DNA of 21,622 bases, taken from the NCBI GenBank assembly GCA_015520425.1, contig WAQC01000129.1, positions 1 to 21,622 on the forward strand. The letters are read 5' to 3'. Under the pieces are notes generated by a model. That model saw only the letters and a list, made by a program, of their open reading frames with translations. It had not been told where the DNA came from and did no database searches. This DNA comes from Candidatus Pelearchaeum sp. GTDB lineage: Archaea; Thermoproteota; Nitrososphaeria_A; Caldarchaeales; Caldarchaeaceae. The first letter of the stretch is position 1. The number at the start of each line of letters is the position of its first letter. This document shows positions 1-7,151 of this stretch, piece by piece. The translations under genes and the position numbers were made by a program.

Positions 1-621
1 ATCTGGGACATTGTATTGGAACCTGCTTACACGCCTCACGTATGTTCTCAGCTCCTCTACGAAGCGCTTAACCTCCTCCTCAGTGGGCTTATACCTATCA
101 AGGCCCATGAGCCGACGGACATAGTCAGCGAGAACGACCACGGCCGCGAGCTCTGTGCCTCCAGCAGACCTTATGGGGCCAGCGAAGTATATCGCCCGAT
201 ACTTGGAGCCGTCTGGGTTTGTCTTTATCTTCACATGCGAGATACCCTCGGTGGGCGCTGCTGTTATGCAGGGGGGCGTCAGTATTGCCAGGGCGGTTGA
301 TATGGCTTGTTTCAGGAGCGCCTCATCGCTCATCCTCCCCCGCGAGGTGCTGACTATCTCTTCGGCAAGCTTGAATGCCAGTTGCTCGCTTGAGTGGCTC
401 TTCATCAGCTCGCGTATCTTCTCAGCTATTCCACGCGGCCCTACGAGAAGCTCCACGCGCTCAGGTATGCTATCAGCGAAGATGCTCTCAATCTCAGGCG
501 TGGGTGAGCGTGTCCTTCTTCTAAACTCCAGAGCACGCTCATACTCCTCCCGCAGCTTGTTAAGAAGCCGCTCATAGTATTCATGTAGGAAAGCTGGTAT
601 ATTCTGGGCAGTTAGCGTCAA
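1..621 (-). CDS. polC: DNA polymerase D large subunit DP2, N-terminal part (cut by window edge)
   Basis: This is the N-terminal 207 residues of the catalytic large subunit of the archaeal replicative D-family DNA polymerase. The rest lies beyond base 1. Residues about 120-170 carry the DP2 signature, including ISTALAILTPP, APTEGI, a block ending YFAGPIRSAGGTEAA, and RRLMGLDRYKPTEEEV. DP2 works with the small subunit DP1 at the replication fork. No ATG lies in frame between the upstream stop and the conserved start of the protein, so I take TTG at 621 as the start. The residues after it (LTLTAQNIPAFLHEYYERLL) look like a normal DP2 N-terminus. It is divergent from the flavin-reductase gene across a 145-base gap. 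The family is near certain; the exact start is inferred. Confidence 0.93.
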   Translation of the reverse strand, partial: MTLTAQNIPAFLHEYYERLLNKLREEYERALEFRRRTRSPTPEIESIFADSIPERVELLVGPRGIAEKIRELMKSHSSEQLAFKLAEEIVSTSRGRMSDEALLKQAISTALAILTPPCITAAPTEGISHVKIKTNPDGSKYRAIYFAGPIRSAGGTELAAVVVLADYVRRLMGLDRYKPTEEEVKRFVEELRTYVRRVSRFQYNVPD

Positions 622-766
622 TTCCTTACTTAAGCGGCTAAGGGGGGTATATCAGCTTCACAAAAGCATGAGCGCTGGTATGCTGTCAAAACAGCTATAT
701 CGGCGGGTTTGGCCACTGCATAGTAGGTGAGAAATCTAGAAAAAATCCCGAACATGCTAGGCACTT

Positions 767-1249
767 ATGGATGAAGAGACCAAGAAGCGCGTATTACGGC
801 TCATAAACTATGGGCTTTATATAATGACCGCCGCGAGTCAGGGCGAGATAGCGGCTGGAGCCGTGAACTGGCTTTCGCAAGCATCTTTCAAGCCTCCCCT
901 AGTCATGGCTGCTGTTAAGTCTGGGAGCCGCTTGCATGAGTTGATAGAGAAGAGCAGGGGCTTCGTCGTGAATATACTACGCGAAGACCAGAAGAGCGTT
1001 GCGGAAGCGTTCTTCGCCCCCTCCAAGGTTGAGGGAACGACGATAAACGGCTACAGGTTTGAGCCAGCTCCACGAACAGGGGCGCCGATACTCATAGACC
1101 TACCAGCGTGGTTTGAGGTGCTGGTTACAGATGTAGTTAAGCGCGGAGACCACACAATATTCGTGGGCGAGGTCGTGGAGGTCGGCCTAAGGGAGGCCGA
1201 AGCCAGGTCGCTGGTTCTAAGGGATACTGGATGGTTCTACGGCGGCTGA
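767..1249 (+). CDS. flavin reductase-like (FMN-binding split-barrel) protein
   Basis: A 160-aa protein of the flavin-reductase-like family, which binds FMN in a split beta-barrel and usually supplies reduced flavin to a partner enzyme. Residues 31-50 (GAVNWLSQASFKPPLVMAAV) match the conserved flavin-binding strand pair. The stretch LHELIEKSRGFVVNILRED (about 56-74) and the ending DTGWFYGG are also typical of small archaeal and bacterial members. The length equals that of a single-domain family member. No partner monooxygenase is encoded nearby, so the substrate or acceptor cannot be assigned. The 3' end overlaps the convergent KaiC-like gene by 13 bp. The start is ATG at 767; little Shine-Dalgarno signal is visible, so the transcript may be leaderless or nearly so. 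Confidence 0.85.
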   Translation: MDEETKKRVLRLINYGLYIMTAASQGEIAAGAVNWLSQASFKPPLVMAAVKSGSRLHELIEKSRGFVVNILREDQKSVAEAFFAPSKVEGTTINGYRFEPAPRTGAPILIDLPAWFEVLVTDVVKRGDHTIFVGEVVEVGLREAEARSLVLRDTGWFYGG

Positions 1250-2028
1250 AGCCCCGAAGTATTCCCCTGCCCCCATTCCTTCAGAGAATTAAGATACTTT
1301 TCAAAAGGTTCTCTAATCACGATTCCCTTACCAGGCTCTATGGTGAAGACATACTCGGTGGAATCCATCCTGGACCACCGCATCTTTCTCACGTAGAGCG
1401 TCCTCACAAGCCTGCCCCCCACCTTCGTCACGCCCAACACGATAACGCCAGAAGCTAGGAACTCTTCCAAGCCGAACCTGCTGAGGGTGTTAGCGCCTGT
1501 GGGTATGTCGGTTGTCATAAGCGTAGTAACACCGAAACGCTCCTCAATCATCATTATTATCTCACGGAGATACTCGCGGACGTAGAACTCGTCCTGCGCT
1601 CCTTGGGCTAGTGCTGACACAGGGTCTAGAACTAGGCGCGAGACCCTGCGGCCGCGTATGGCGTTGTATATAGCGTCAACGAATGCGCGGCTCTCTTTAC
1701 CGTATTTCTTAGCTTCCGCCGCGTAGATACGCAACTCCAGCGGGATGAAGCGGCCAACCTGCATGAATGCCCAGAAGTCCCATCCTAGGGACTCGGCACC
1801 ATGCAAAACGCCCTCCACACGCTCATCAATAGTGACATACACGCAGGTCTCGTTATTCATCAAGCCATTCATCAAGAACTGGAGGCTCATTATCGTCTTA
1901 CCTACGCCAGTCTCGCCTGTAACTAGGTAGGTTCTTCCAGTTATGAAGCCGCCTCCAAGCATAGCGTCAAGACGCGGTATTCCAGTTGATATGCGCTCCT
2001 GTAAGATTGTCAATCCTGTTCTCCTCAC
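1237..2028 (-). CDS. KaiC-like single-domain RecA-fold ATPase
   Basis: A RecA/KaiC-superfamily ATPase of about 263 aa with one ATPase domain. The N-terminal ISTGIPRLDAMLGGGF (13-28) is the usual KaiC/RadA entry motif. Walker A is GETGVGKT (38-45), an acidic TIDER segment lies at 66-70, and Walker B is RLVLDP (131-136). Archaeal single-domain KaiC-like proteins are widespread, and most have no defined role; signalling or chaperone-like functions are proposed. It lies downstream of the GGGPS gene but appears to have its own TATA box at about 2057-2064. The longest reading frame begins at GTG 2028. The TTG at 2013 (codon 6) is a credible alternative, because GGTGAGGAG stands about 7 bases before it. 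The 3' end overlaps the flavin reductase gene. Confidence 0.85.
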   Translation of the reverse strand: MRRTGLTILQERISTGIPRLDAMLGGGFITGRTYLVTGETGVGKTIMSLQFLMNGLMNNETCVYVTIDERVEGVLHGAESLGWDFWAFMQVGRFIPLELRIYAAEAKKYGKESRAFVDAIYNAIRGRRVSRLVLDPVSALAQGAQDEFYVREYLREIIMMIEERFGVTTLMTTDIPTGANTLSRFGLEEFLASGVIVLGVTKVGGRLVRTLYVRKMRWSRMDSTEYVFTIEPGKGIVIREPFEKYLNSLKEWGQGNTSGLQPP

Positions 2029-2056
2029 CTTACTGAACTAGCTTTGAGCAGATGAC

Positions 2057-2064
2057 TATTAAAT
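2057..2064 (-). promoter_or_regulatory. candidate TATA box of the KaiC-like gene
   Basis: On the minus strand ATTTAATA lies in the 68-base gap between the GGGPS stop and the KaiC-like gene. About 26 bases downstream would put transcription start near 2033. That leaves almost no leader for GTG 2028, but a leader of about 20 bases with a Shine-Dalgarno sequence for TTG 2013. This favours separate transcription and slightly favours the TTG start. Confidence 0.4.
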
Positions 2065-2096
2065 GCACTGGTGTTCATAGCAGTGGACGGTTGGAT

Positions 2097-2840
2097 TTAC
2101 TTCTTGTGTATGGCGCGTATTATTGAGGGTAGGACGCTGGAGTCCCTCTCCAGAGCTGTTCCCGTCACTATTATGTCAGCCCCAGCCGAGGCTATGCGCT
2201 GCGCGTCTTCTGGCGTTCTTATCCCTCCTCCCACGATTATTGGTATTGAGACCATCTTCTTTACAGCCTCCACGGTTGAGGCTGGTATTGGCTGTGGCGC
2301 GCCAGAGCCTGCTTCTAGGTAGAGGAAGCGCATCCCTAGATACTGCGCGGCTAGGCCATAGCAGACCGCTACCTCCTCCCTCTCAGGAGGCACTGGCAGG
2401 ACGCGCCCCATAGCGGCAACCGTACTATCGCCGCCGAAGACTACGTAGCCCATAGGTATGGCCTCCAAGCCAAACGCCTTAACAGTAAGAGCGCCCTGCA
2501 TCTGAGCACCAATTATATAATACCAATCAACACTGTTAAGCAGGCTCATAAACCATATAGCGTCGGCGAACCTTGAGACCGACTGCGCGTTATTGGGGAA
2601 GATTATCACAGGAAGGCTGCATGAGTTTTTAACAGATTTTATGAAGTGGTCCATCATTTGCTGTGTATGGACTGTTGAGCCTCCAACCATTATCGCGTCT
2701 GAGCCGCTTTCCTCGCAGAACCTAGCCTGCCTCTCAGCCTCCTCCGGCGACACCCTAAGCGGGTCCAAGAGGGCTATATGCAGGCAGCCCCTCTCCCCTA
2801 TCCTATCTATGAGATACTGCTCAACCTTCCCCGGCTTCAA
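2097..2840 (-). CDS. geranylgeranylglyceryl phosphate synthase (GGGPS)
   Basis: A 247-aa TIM-barrel prenyltransferase that joins geranylgeranyl diphosphate to sn-glycerol-1-phosphate, forming the first ether bond of archaeal membrane lipids. Visible family motifs are HIALLDP (21-27, Mg2+ ligand Asp26), MVGGSTV (51-57), the YLEAGSGAPQPIP loop (174-186) that binds glycerol phosphate, and the phosphate-binding VGGGIRTPEDA (203-213) and TGTALE (226-231) near the end. Length is normal for the archaeal family. The start is TTG at 2840, inside the 3' end of the elf1 gene (20-bp overlap), so the two are probably translated from one message. The DUF92 gene at the right end might belong to isoprenoid metabolism, but it is distant and the link is speculative. 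Confidence 0.95.
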   Translation of the reverse strand: MKPGKVEQYLIDRIGERGCLHIALLDPLRVSPEEAERQARFCEESGSDAIMVGGSTVHTQQMMDHFIKSVKNSCSLPVIIFPNNAQSVSRFADAIWFMSLLNSVDWYYIIGAQMQGALTVKAFGLEAIPMGYVVFGGDSTVAAMGRVLPVPPEREEVAVCYGLAAQYLGMRFLYLEAGSGAPQPIPASTVEAVKKMVSIPIIVGGGIRTPEDAQRIASAGADIIVTGTALERDSSVLPSIIRAIHKK

Positions 2841-3078
2841 CTGTCCGCGCTCCCTTTGTGACTAGGTCATACCACTCTGAGTATGCATCAACTGGCGTGT
2901 ATGCGGGGTACCATTTGACCTCGGCTGATGTTTTGCATGAGGCGCAGGTTACCCTGGCTACCTCTGCTTCTGGCTCATGCGCTACCGAGACCGCCTGCGC
3001 GCCGCATAGGGGGCAGACGAATATGCTCGGCGGCGCTTTGGGTGTCTTTTTAATAATCTTCCTACGCCTCCTACCCAT
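2821..3078 (-). CDS. transcription elongation factor Elf1-like zinc-ribbon protein
   Basis: An 85-aa zinc-ribbon protein matching the Elf1 (Elof1) family, which associates with elongating RNA polymerase in eukaryotes and in TACK archaea. It has the basic N-terminus MGRRRRKIIKK and two CxxC pairs (C22/C25 in CPLCG and C45/C48 in CASC). It also has the family signature YTPVDAYSEWYDLV (60-73). The frame could be extended to a GTG at 3108. I choose ATG 3078 because GAGGAGAGGGGG just upstream serves as ribosome-binding site and because family members begin at MGRRRR. It is the first gene of a minus-strand group with GGGPS. Its presence argues against a euryarchaeal origin. Confidence 0.9.
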   Translation of the reverse strand: MGRRRRKIIKKTPKAPPSIFVCPLCGAQAVSVAHEPEAEVARVTCASCKTSAEVKWYPAYTPVDAYSEWYDLVTKGARTVEAGEG

Positions 3079-3123
3079 AAGCGTCCCCCTCTCCTCTAAT
3101 GAAAACACTTATGCTAGGTTGGG

Positions 3124-3135
3124 GGATTTAAATCC
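3124..3135. promoter_or_regulatory. palindromic TATA element between elf1 and the RNase-H-like gene
   Basis: GGATTTAAATCC is a perfect 12-bp palindrome in the divergent gap. Read on the minus strand, TTTAAAT lies about 50 bases upstream of the elf1 ATG. Read on the plus strand, it lies about 50 bases upstream of GTG 3183. Either direction gives a leader of roughly 20-25 bases. One symmetric TATA box may therefore serve both directions; this is inferred from position and sequence only. Confidence 0.5.
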
Positions 3136-3182
3136 ACCGCCTTAGATGGGGGTGTTGAGGGCTGAGAGGGAAAGCCGCCAGC

Positions 3183-3827
3183 GTGGTTGTCGGGCATCAG
3201 CAGCGGCGCTCCGTAGCTGTCTATACCTCGGATACACGCCTAGCAAGCAGGATAGCGGACGAAGCCGCCAGCAGGGGAGTTAGGGTTAAGCGCGTCCTCT
3301 CGTGGGACGAGATACCTCTCTCCACGCAGGTAATAATATCAACGCGCAGAGATAACCCGATGAAGGGGCACGGCCACATAATCTACGCTGAAGACTACAC
3401 ATCCACCAGAGCGGTAATAGACAGAGCCCTAGAGCTATGCTCAGGGAAGGAGAAGGTGAGGGAGATTACTATCTCACTAGACCCTGGTAAGCGTGTCGGC
3501 GTGGCGTTCATAGTTGATGGGGCTGTTATCAGAACCGAGACGCACACGGATTATGAGAACCTAGCCCAAAGTATGGAGGATTTCATCAATAACCACGCTG
3601 GTGCTAGGGTATTCATACTCGCGGGCTCTGGTGCCCACCCCTACCGCGACGAGATGCTGGAATATCTCAGGAAACGACTTCCCAAGCTATTTGAGCAGGC
3701 TACCCTGAAGCTCGTCCCTGAGCACGGGACTTCACGCAGGCCAGCGTGGCTTCCAGGGAGGAGACGCGCAGACGAGCTGGCCGCCGCAGCGCTACCCAAA
3801 AAGCTAAGACGCGTCTCAAGGGGGTAG
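3183..3827 (+). CDS. archaeal RNase H-fold (RuvC/YqgF-like) putative nuclease
   Basis: A 214-aa protein that I assign tentatively to the RNase H-like (YqgF/RuvX/RuvC) fold. Residues 96-105 (ITISLDPGKR), followed by VGVAFIVDGAVI, look like the first two strands with the catalytic Asp100. LVPEHG (177-182) supplies a possible Glu180, and RRADELAAAAL (194-204) has the typical final Asp197 helix. This three-acid layout is that of the nuclease family. The first 85 residues (SVAVYTSDTRLASRIADEAA onward) look like a separate small alpha/beta domain. The start is GTG 3183, because an in-frame stop lies just upstream. It precedes the Clp1-type kinase by 12 bases, suggesting joint transcription and perhaps a shared RNA- or DNA-end processing role. 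Substrate unknown. Confidence 0.6.
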   Translation: MVVGHQQRRSVAVYTSDTRLASRIADEAASRGVRVKRVLSWDEIPLSTQVIISTRRDNPMKGHGHIIYAEDYTSTRAVIDRALELCSGKEKVREITISLDPGKRVGVAFIVDGAVIRTETHTDYENLAQSMEDFINNHAGARVFILAGSGAHPYRDEMLEYLRKRLPKLFEQATLKLVPEHGTSRRPAWLPGRRRADELAAAALPKKLRRVSRG

Positions 3828-3839
3828 GTTAAACGCATA

Positions 3840-5033
3840 ATGTTCCTGAAAAAAGGCACCTCGGCAATTATAGACGGGCCAGCCTCCCTCAGGATAATGA
3901 GCGGCGAGGCGACGATACTTGAATGCCCCCTCAGGGTTAGGAGAAGCTACCTACTCAGGCCTTGGCGGAGATACCCACTATACGCTGAGACTGATGTGGA
4001 GTATGAGCTCACGCTTGGCGAGGGGGCTTCACACAACGTGGTTGAGGGGAGCCCCATAGACCAGAGCTGGCTTGAGGCCGCTAAGAAGCTATGTGGCGAT
4101 GAGAGTGTGGCGCTGATAGGAGGCGTTGACTCTGGTAAAACCACACTCGCGACGTTGATGAGTAACGTATCCGTCAGGGAGTCTGGGCGGTGTGTTGTAG
4201 TTGATTTGGACCCAGGCCAGAGCTATTTGTCTCCCCCCACCACAATAGGTGCGGCTGAGATAACGCGGCCGTTCCACGACTTGGCCCAGGCTGAGGCCAG
4301 CTACGTCACCCCCATAGGCTCCACATCACCGACACCAGTGCTTGATTATCAGCTCCGCATGTCAAGCGAGCTTATGAAAGCGCTGCGCGACGCTGGTCTA
4401 AGTCACCTGATAGTTGATTGTGATGGCTGGATTGAGGGTGAGGCGGCTGAAAACTATAAGGCGCGTCTCCTAGACATAATACAGCCCAGCCACGTAGTAT
4501 TTCTTGAGAAGGCTCCAGAGACGCTGCTGGAGAGAGTAAATGAGATGGGTATAGCTTATACCCTCCTGCGTAGCTCTGAGAGAGCATTACGCCGCAGCAT
4601 GGATGCTAGGAAGAAGCTCCGCGAGATGGCTTACCGCAGGTTTTTGCGCAACGCAACGCTGAGGACGATACCAATAAACTGGGTTGAGCTATCCACCATA
4701 AACTCAAGAGCCCTAGGAGATAAGCAGAGCCCTGTAGAGTTCTTTAGGCGCTCTGTTAAGCAGTATGTTGAGGCCAACTCCCAGGCAGAGCTTGATGTTG
4801 ATAAGATGGGAGATTTCTTTCTTAAGGGTAGGATTGGGCTTCTCACCTACTTGTTTGACGTGAATAGCAAATATGCTGGAATAGGCCTGCTGGCCGAGAT
4901 TGACCTTAAGCGCAACGTGATGCGGCTCTTCACGCCAGTTACAGTGCAGTTAAAGCAGGTTGTCCTTGGGAACATCTTTCTAAACGTATTTGGAGACGAG
5001 CTTTTCACCGTTAAGAGCGAGGCCCTAGTATAG
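3840..5033 (+). CDS. Clp1/Grc3-type polynucleotide 5'-hydroxyl kinase
   Basis: A 397-aa P-loop kinase of the Clp1/Grc3/Nol9 family, which phosphorylates 5'-OH ends of RNA (and often DNA) in tRNA splicing and rRNA processing. The N-terminal beta-rich region (1-85) is followed by Walker A GGVDSGKTT (94-102). The family motif DLDPGQSYLSPPTTIG lies at about 122-137, and DCDGWIEGEAA at 193-203 corresponds to the usual TxGW(V/I)xG segment. The C-terminal 120 residues (about 280-397) form the family's extra domain. It starts with ATG 12 bases after the preceding RNase-H-like gene, so the two likely share a transcript. Its last 9 bases overlap the convergent GINS gene. Archaeal homologues have demonstrated polynucleotide kinase activity; the target here is not known. 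Confidence 0.88.
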   Translation: MFLKKGTSAIIDGPASLRIMSGEATILECPLRVRRSYLLRPWRRYPLYAETDVEYELTLGEGASHNVVEGSPIDQSWLEAAKKLCGDESVALIGGVDSGKTTLATLMSNVSVRESGRCVVVDLDPGQSYLSPPTTIGAAEITRPFHDLAQAEASYVTPIGSTSPTPVLDYQLRMSSELMKALRDAGLSHLIVDCDGWIEGEAAENYKARLLDIIQPSHVVFLEKAPETLLERVNEMGIAYTLLRSSERALRRSMDARKKLREMAYRRFLRNATLRTIPINWVELSTINSRALGDKQSPVEFFRRSVKQYVEANSQAELDVDKMGDFFLKGRIGLLTYLFDVNSKYAGIGLLAEIDLKRNVMRLFTPVTVQLKQVVLGNIFLNVFGDELFTVKSEALV

Positions 5034-5579
5034 TATTATACGCTTCACGATGCTTCTCTTGGCGAGGCTTCGCGCATTCTCAACTGGGAGAATAGCTATA
5101 TCACCTTGCTTAAATGGGCCGTAGCTCTTCAAGTCCTCACCGACAAACCTGCCAACTGGCTGTAAAAAGCTCACGACATCATATTTTGAGTCGGTCTCCA
5201 TAAAGGTCATCCTCAGCTGGCGCGCCATCATGTCTATGGAGTCCATATACTCGTCTATCGTGCGTTGTAGGGAGTGGAAGACCCGCTTCTCAAATGGTGT
5301 TAGGTTCTCTGGCTCTTCTCCCTTAAGAACCGCTGCGAGGATTTTTCTGAATCTTACTTCAAGGAGGGATTTTAGGAGGCGTTGGAGCATTTCCAGCTCG
5401 GCTGACTTGAGCGCGGCGGTTATTGAGTCGCGGTCTGTCAGCCTTATCTGACGGCGTATATCAGAAGCATACGTGGCGAGCTCCTGGACAAGCTCGTTGG
5501 GGATTGCTGTTAGCTGCTCTGTTGAGCGCTCACGCGTCCATAGCTCCAAGGTTTTCGTATAGACATCCTCCGCCGTCAA
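5025..5579 (-). CDS. GINS complex subunit (Gins51/15 type)
   Basis: A 184-aa GINS subunit, part of the CMG-like replicative helicase complex that links MCM and GAN/RecJ at the fork. The order of domains is that of the archaeal Gins51 class: an N-terminal helical A domain (DVYTKTLELWTRE, 5-17; LTPFEKRVFHSL, 93-104) and a C-terminal small beta B domain. The B domain spans about 141-184, with VGRFVGEDLKSYGPFKQGD and ILPVENARSL. The start is TTG 5579; GGTGAT at 5585-5590 gives a good Shine-Dalgarno sequence at short distance. It follows priS by 72 bases, a linkage with replication genes seen in other archaea, but a TATA box in the gap suggests extra transcription of its own. Confidence 0.92.
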   Translation of the reverse strand: MTAEDVYTKTLELWTRERSTEQLTAIPNELVQELATYASDIRRQIRLTDRDSITAALKSAELEMLQRLLKSLLEVRFRKILAAVLKGEEPENLTPFEKRVFHSLQRTIDEYMDSIDMMARQLRMTFMETDSKYDVVSFLQPVGRFVGEDLKSYGPFKQGDIAILPVENARSLAKRSIVKRIILY

Positions 5580-5627
5580 ACCGTATCACCAGACTTGAGG
5601 CTGTTAAAGTCTTTCACCACCTACGCG

Positions 5628-5641
5628 GGTATTAAATACAT
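5628..5641 (-). promoter_or_regulatory. TATA box upstream of the GINS gene
   Basis: On the minus strand TGTATTTAATACCC lies just after the priS stop codon. About 26 bases downstream places transcription start near 5608 and leaves a leader of roughly 30 bases containing GGTGAT before the TTG start. This would allow GINS to be expressed apart from priS. Confidence 0.5.
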
Positions 5642-5651
5642 CACCCTCCCC

Positions 5652-6920
5652 CTAGTGTTCAGCGAGCTTGGCAACTCCTTTACAGAGGAGATAAGCAGCC
5701 GCATACGCGGGTAGTTTGACCCTCTCGTTCCTGTAGGGGCCGTATTTATTTCCAGCAAGGCTGAAGCGGGGCGAGCTCACAACCCATAGATTGATGGCAG
5801 GCTCCTCTGGGAGCGCCACAGAGTAGTCAAATGGATTCACCTCTTGGAGCTGGTCGTATGGCATTACCGCCGCGAGCAAGCCCGTCTTGCCGTTCAGCGT
5901 GTTGCTGAGCCTGAGAAGCCTATGTACATCCATCGTTACCACGTTGTCTATATTTGCTATGCTCCTCTCTATGGCGTGTTTTATTACTGCTGACAGCTGG
6001 TCTTGCTTTACATGGCGCGCGGCTTTCCTGGTCTTTAGCGTGTCCCAACGCGCCCGCTCACTCCATAGAGGAGGTATTTCCTCCAGCTCGTTCAGGTCTT
6101 CTTCGGATAAGAGCTCAAGTAGTTTGTCTCGCGTCTCTGGGTCGCCCTGTCTCACGAGGGTTAGAACCTCATAGGCGGAGCGCGCCAGCCTACCACGCCA
6201 CCCGTGGTCGGTGTAATCGGGCATGGCCTCCCCAGGCTTGGAGCGTAAAACCAAGCCGTGGAAAGAGACATCCATATTCGTTGCCGTAAGGTATTCCACT
6301 ATCTCCTGCCTCGCAGCCCTATCAAGCCCAAGAACATCATCGCTATAGACAGCCAGGTGATAGCCGCGGTTTCCAGAGAAGCTTATCACCATATCTCCAG
6401 GCTTTATGTCAAGGTCATTCTCTAGGAAATCTATGAGTTTTAGAAGCTCAGTCCGCGCAGCATCTATACAGTTCTCGCAAACCCATTCAACTTTCTTGAT
6501 TTCCTGAGAACCGCAGCCAGCACAGGTCTTGGCGCCGTATTCCAGTATGGCCCCGCATGAGGAGCAGTAGGCAAAGTCGTGCTCTTCCTTGCATCGCGTC
6601 GGCAGGTGGTCTGCGTCTATGTCAAATATTAGCTCAGCGCCCATCCAGCCCTTCTCCTCCATCGGCGCTGTTGGGAAGTGGTAGAGGGCTGCTGAGCGAT
6701 ATACGTGGAGCGGTGTGATGCGCTCTATGGCTCGCTTAAGCTCTGCCACGTCTTTAAAGCCTAGGTGGCGCACCATGAGCTTCTGGCCAAACGGCATGTA
6801 GCCGAACTCCCGCCTCTCTATAAAACGCGGCTCAAAAATATCACGACTTCTACTGCTACGATAATACTCCTTAAAGAGGTGATGGACGAGGAGGGCTTCA
6901 TCCTGGCTTAAAAAGCTCAT
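5652..6920 (-). CDS. priS: DNA primase small catalytic subunit PriS
   Basis: A 422-aa archaeo-eukaryotic primase small subunit, which makes RNA/DNA primers together with PriL. The catalytic acidic motif FDIDAD (99-104) and SGNRGYHL (182-189) are present, as is the third acidic segment TMDVHRLLRLSNTLNGKTG (329-347). A cysteine-rich insert follows the first motif: C110, H114, C119, C122, then C133, C136, C148, C151. The first four resemble the usual zinc knuckle of archaeal PriS; the last four look like a second zinc site. The start is ATG 6920, preceded by GAGGCGGGG. It begins 9 bases after the stop of a 37-aa membrane peptide, and GINS follows, so a three-gene unit is likely. Confidence 0.96.
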   Translation of the reverse strand: MSFLSQDEALLVHHLFKEYYRSSRSRDIFEPRFIERREFGYMPFGQKLMVRHLGFKDVAELKRAIERITPLHVYRSAALYHFPTAPMEEKGWMGAELIFDIDADHLPTRCKEEHDFAYCSSCGAILEYGAKTCAGCGSQEIKKVEWVCENCIDAARTELLKLIDFLENDLDIKPGDMVISFSGNRGYHLAVYSDDVLGLDRAARQEIVEYLTATNMDVSFHGLVLRSKPGEAMPDYTDHGWRGRLARSAYEVLTLVRQGDPETRDKLLELLSEEDLNELEEIPPLWSERARWDTLKTRKAARHVKQDQLSAVIKHAIERSIANIDNVVTMDVHRLLRLSNTLNGKTGLLAAVMPYDQLQEVNPFDYSVALPEEPAINLWVVSSPRFSLAGNKYGPYRNERVKLPAYAAAYLLCKGVAKLAEH

Positions 6921-6929
6921 ACCCCGCCT

Positions 6930-7043
6930 CTATCCTTTCTCCAGCGCGTTATGTATCGTGTAGAGCGCCACCAATATTAGCGCTCCTACTATGAGCCAGT
7001 ATGTGCCGCCATATAGGAGGTCTATGAATCTCTCAAGCGGCAT
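6930..7043 (-). CDS. small single-span membrane protein upstream of priS
   Basis: A 37-codon reading frame from ATG 7043 to TAG 6930. The peptide begins MPLERFIDLLYGGTYW, continues with an uncharged stretch LIVGALILVALYTIHNA that can span a membrane once, and ends LEKG. The stop codon is followed by AGGCGGGGT and then the priS ATG, so its end abuts the priS ribosome-binding site. A TATA-like TTTAATT (7073-7079) lies at a suitable distance upstream, and GGGGG precedes the ATG. I do not recognise a family. It could be a real co-transcribed microprotein or a translated leader; hydrophobic coding character, start, stop and spacing make a real gene plausible but not proven. Confidence 0.5.
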   Translation of the reverse strand: MPLERFIDLLYGGTYWLIVGALILVALYTIHNALEKG

Positions 7044-7072
7044 GACTACCCCCTATGCGGGATTTCTCCTAG

Positions 7073-7117
7073 AATTAAACCCTTCCCCCACACCGCGTTG
7101 GATAATCCTTAATTTTA
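7073..7117. promoter_or_regulatory. divergent promoter region between priS unit and nurA-herA
   Basis: The 108-base gap holds one TATA-like element per direction. TTTAATT on the minus strand (7073-7079) lies about 30 bases before the small membrane gene. TTAATTTTA on the plus strand (7109-7117) lies about 35 bases before the nurA TTG start, with GAGGGG at 7141-7146 as its ribosome-binding site. The two replication and repair operons therefore start back to back. Confidence 0.45.
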
Positions 7118-7151
7118 GCCAGAGGCCTGCTAAGAGCTTAGAGGGGCTTCT

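Noticed and set aside
155..577. 140-codon plus-strand reading frame
   Set aside because: It lies antisense to the well-supported DP2 gene; its product is Ser/Arg-rich with no domain and looks like a mirror of the coding strand.
665..684. AGCAT ... ATGCT inverted repeat in the polC/flavin reductase gap
   Set aside because: Five-base arms with a ten-base loop are expected by chance; no placement relative to a clear promoter.
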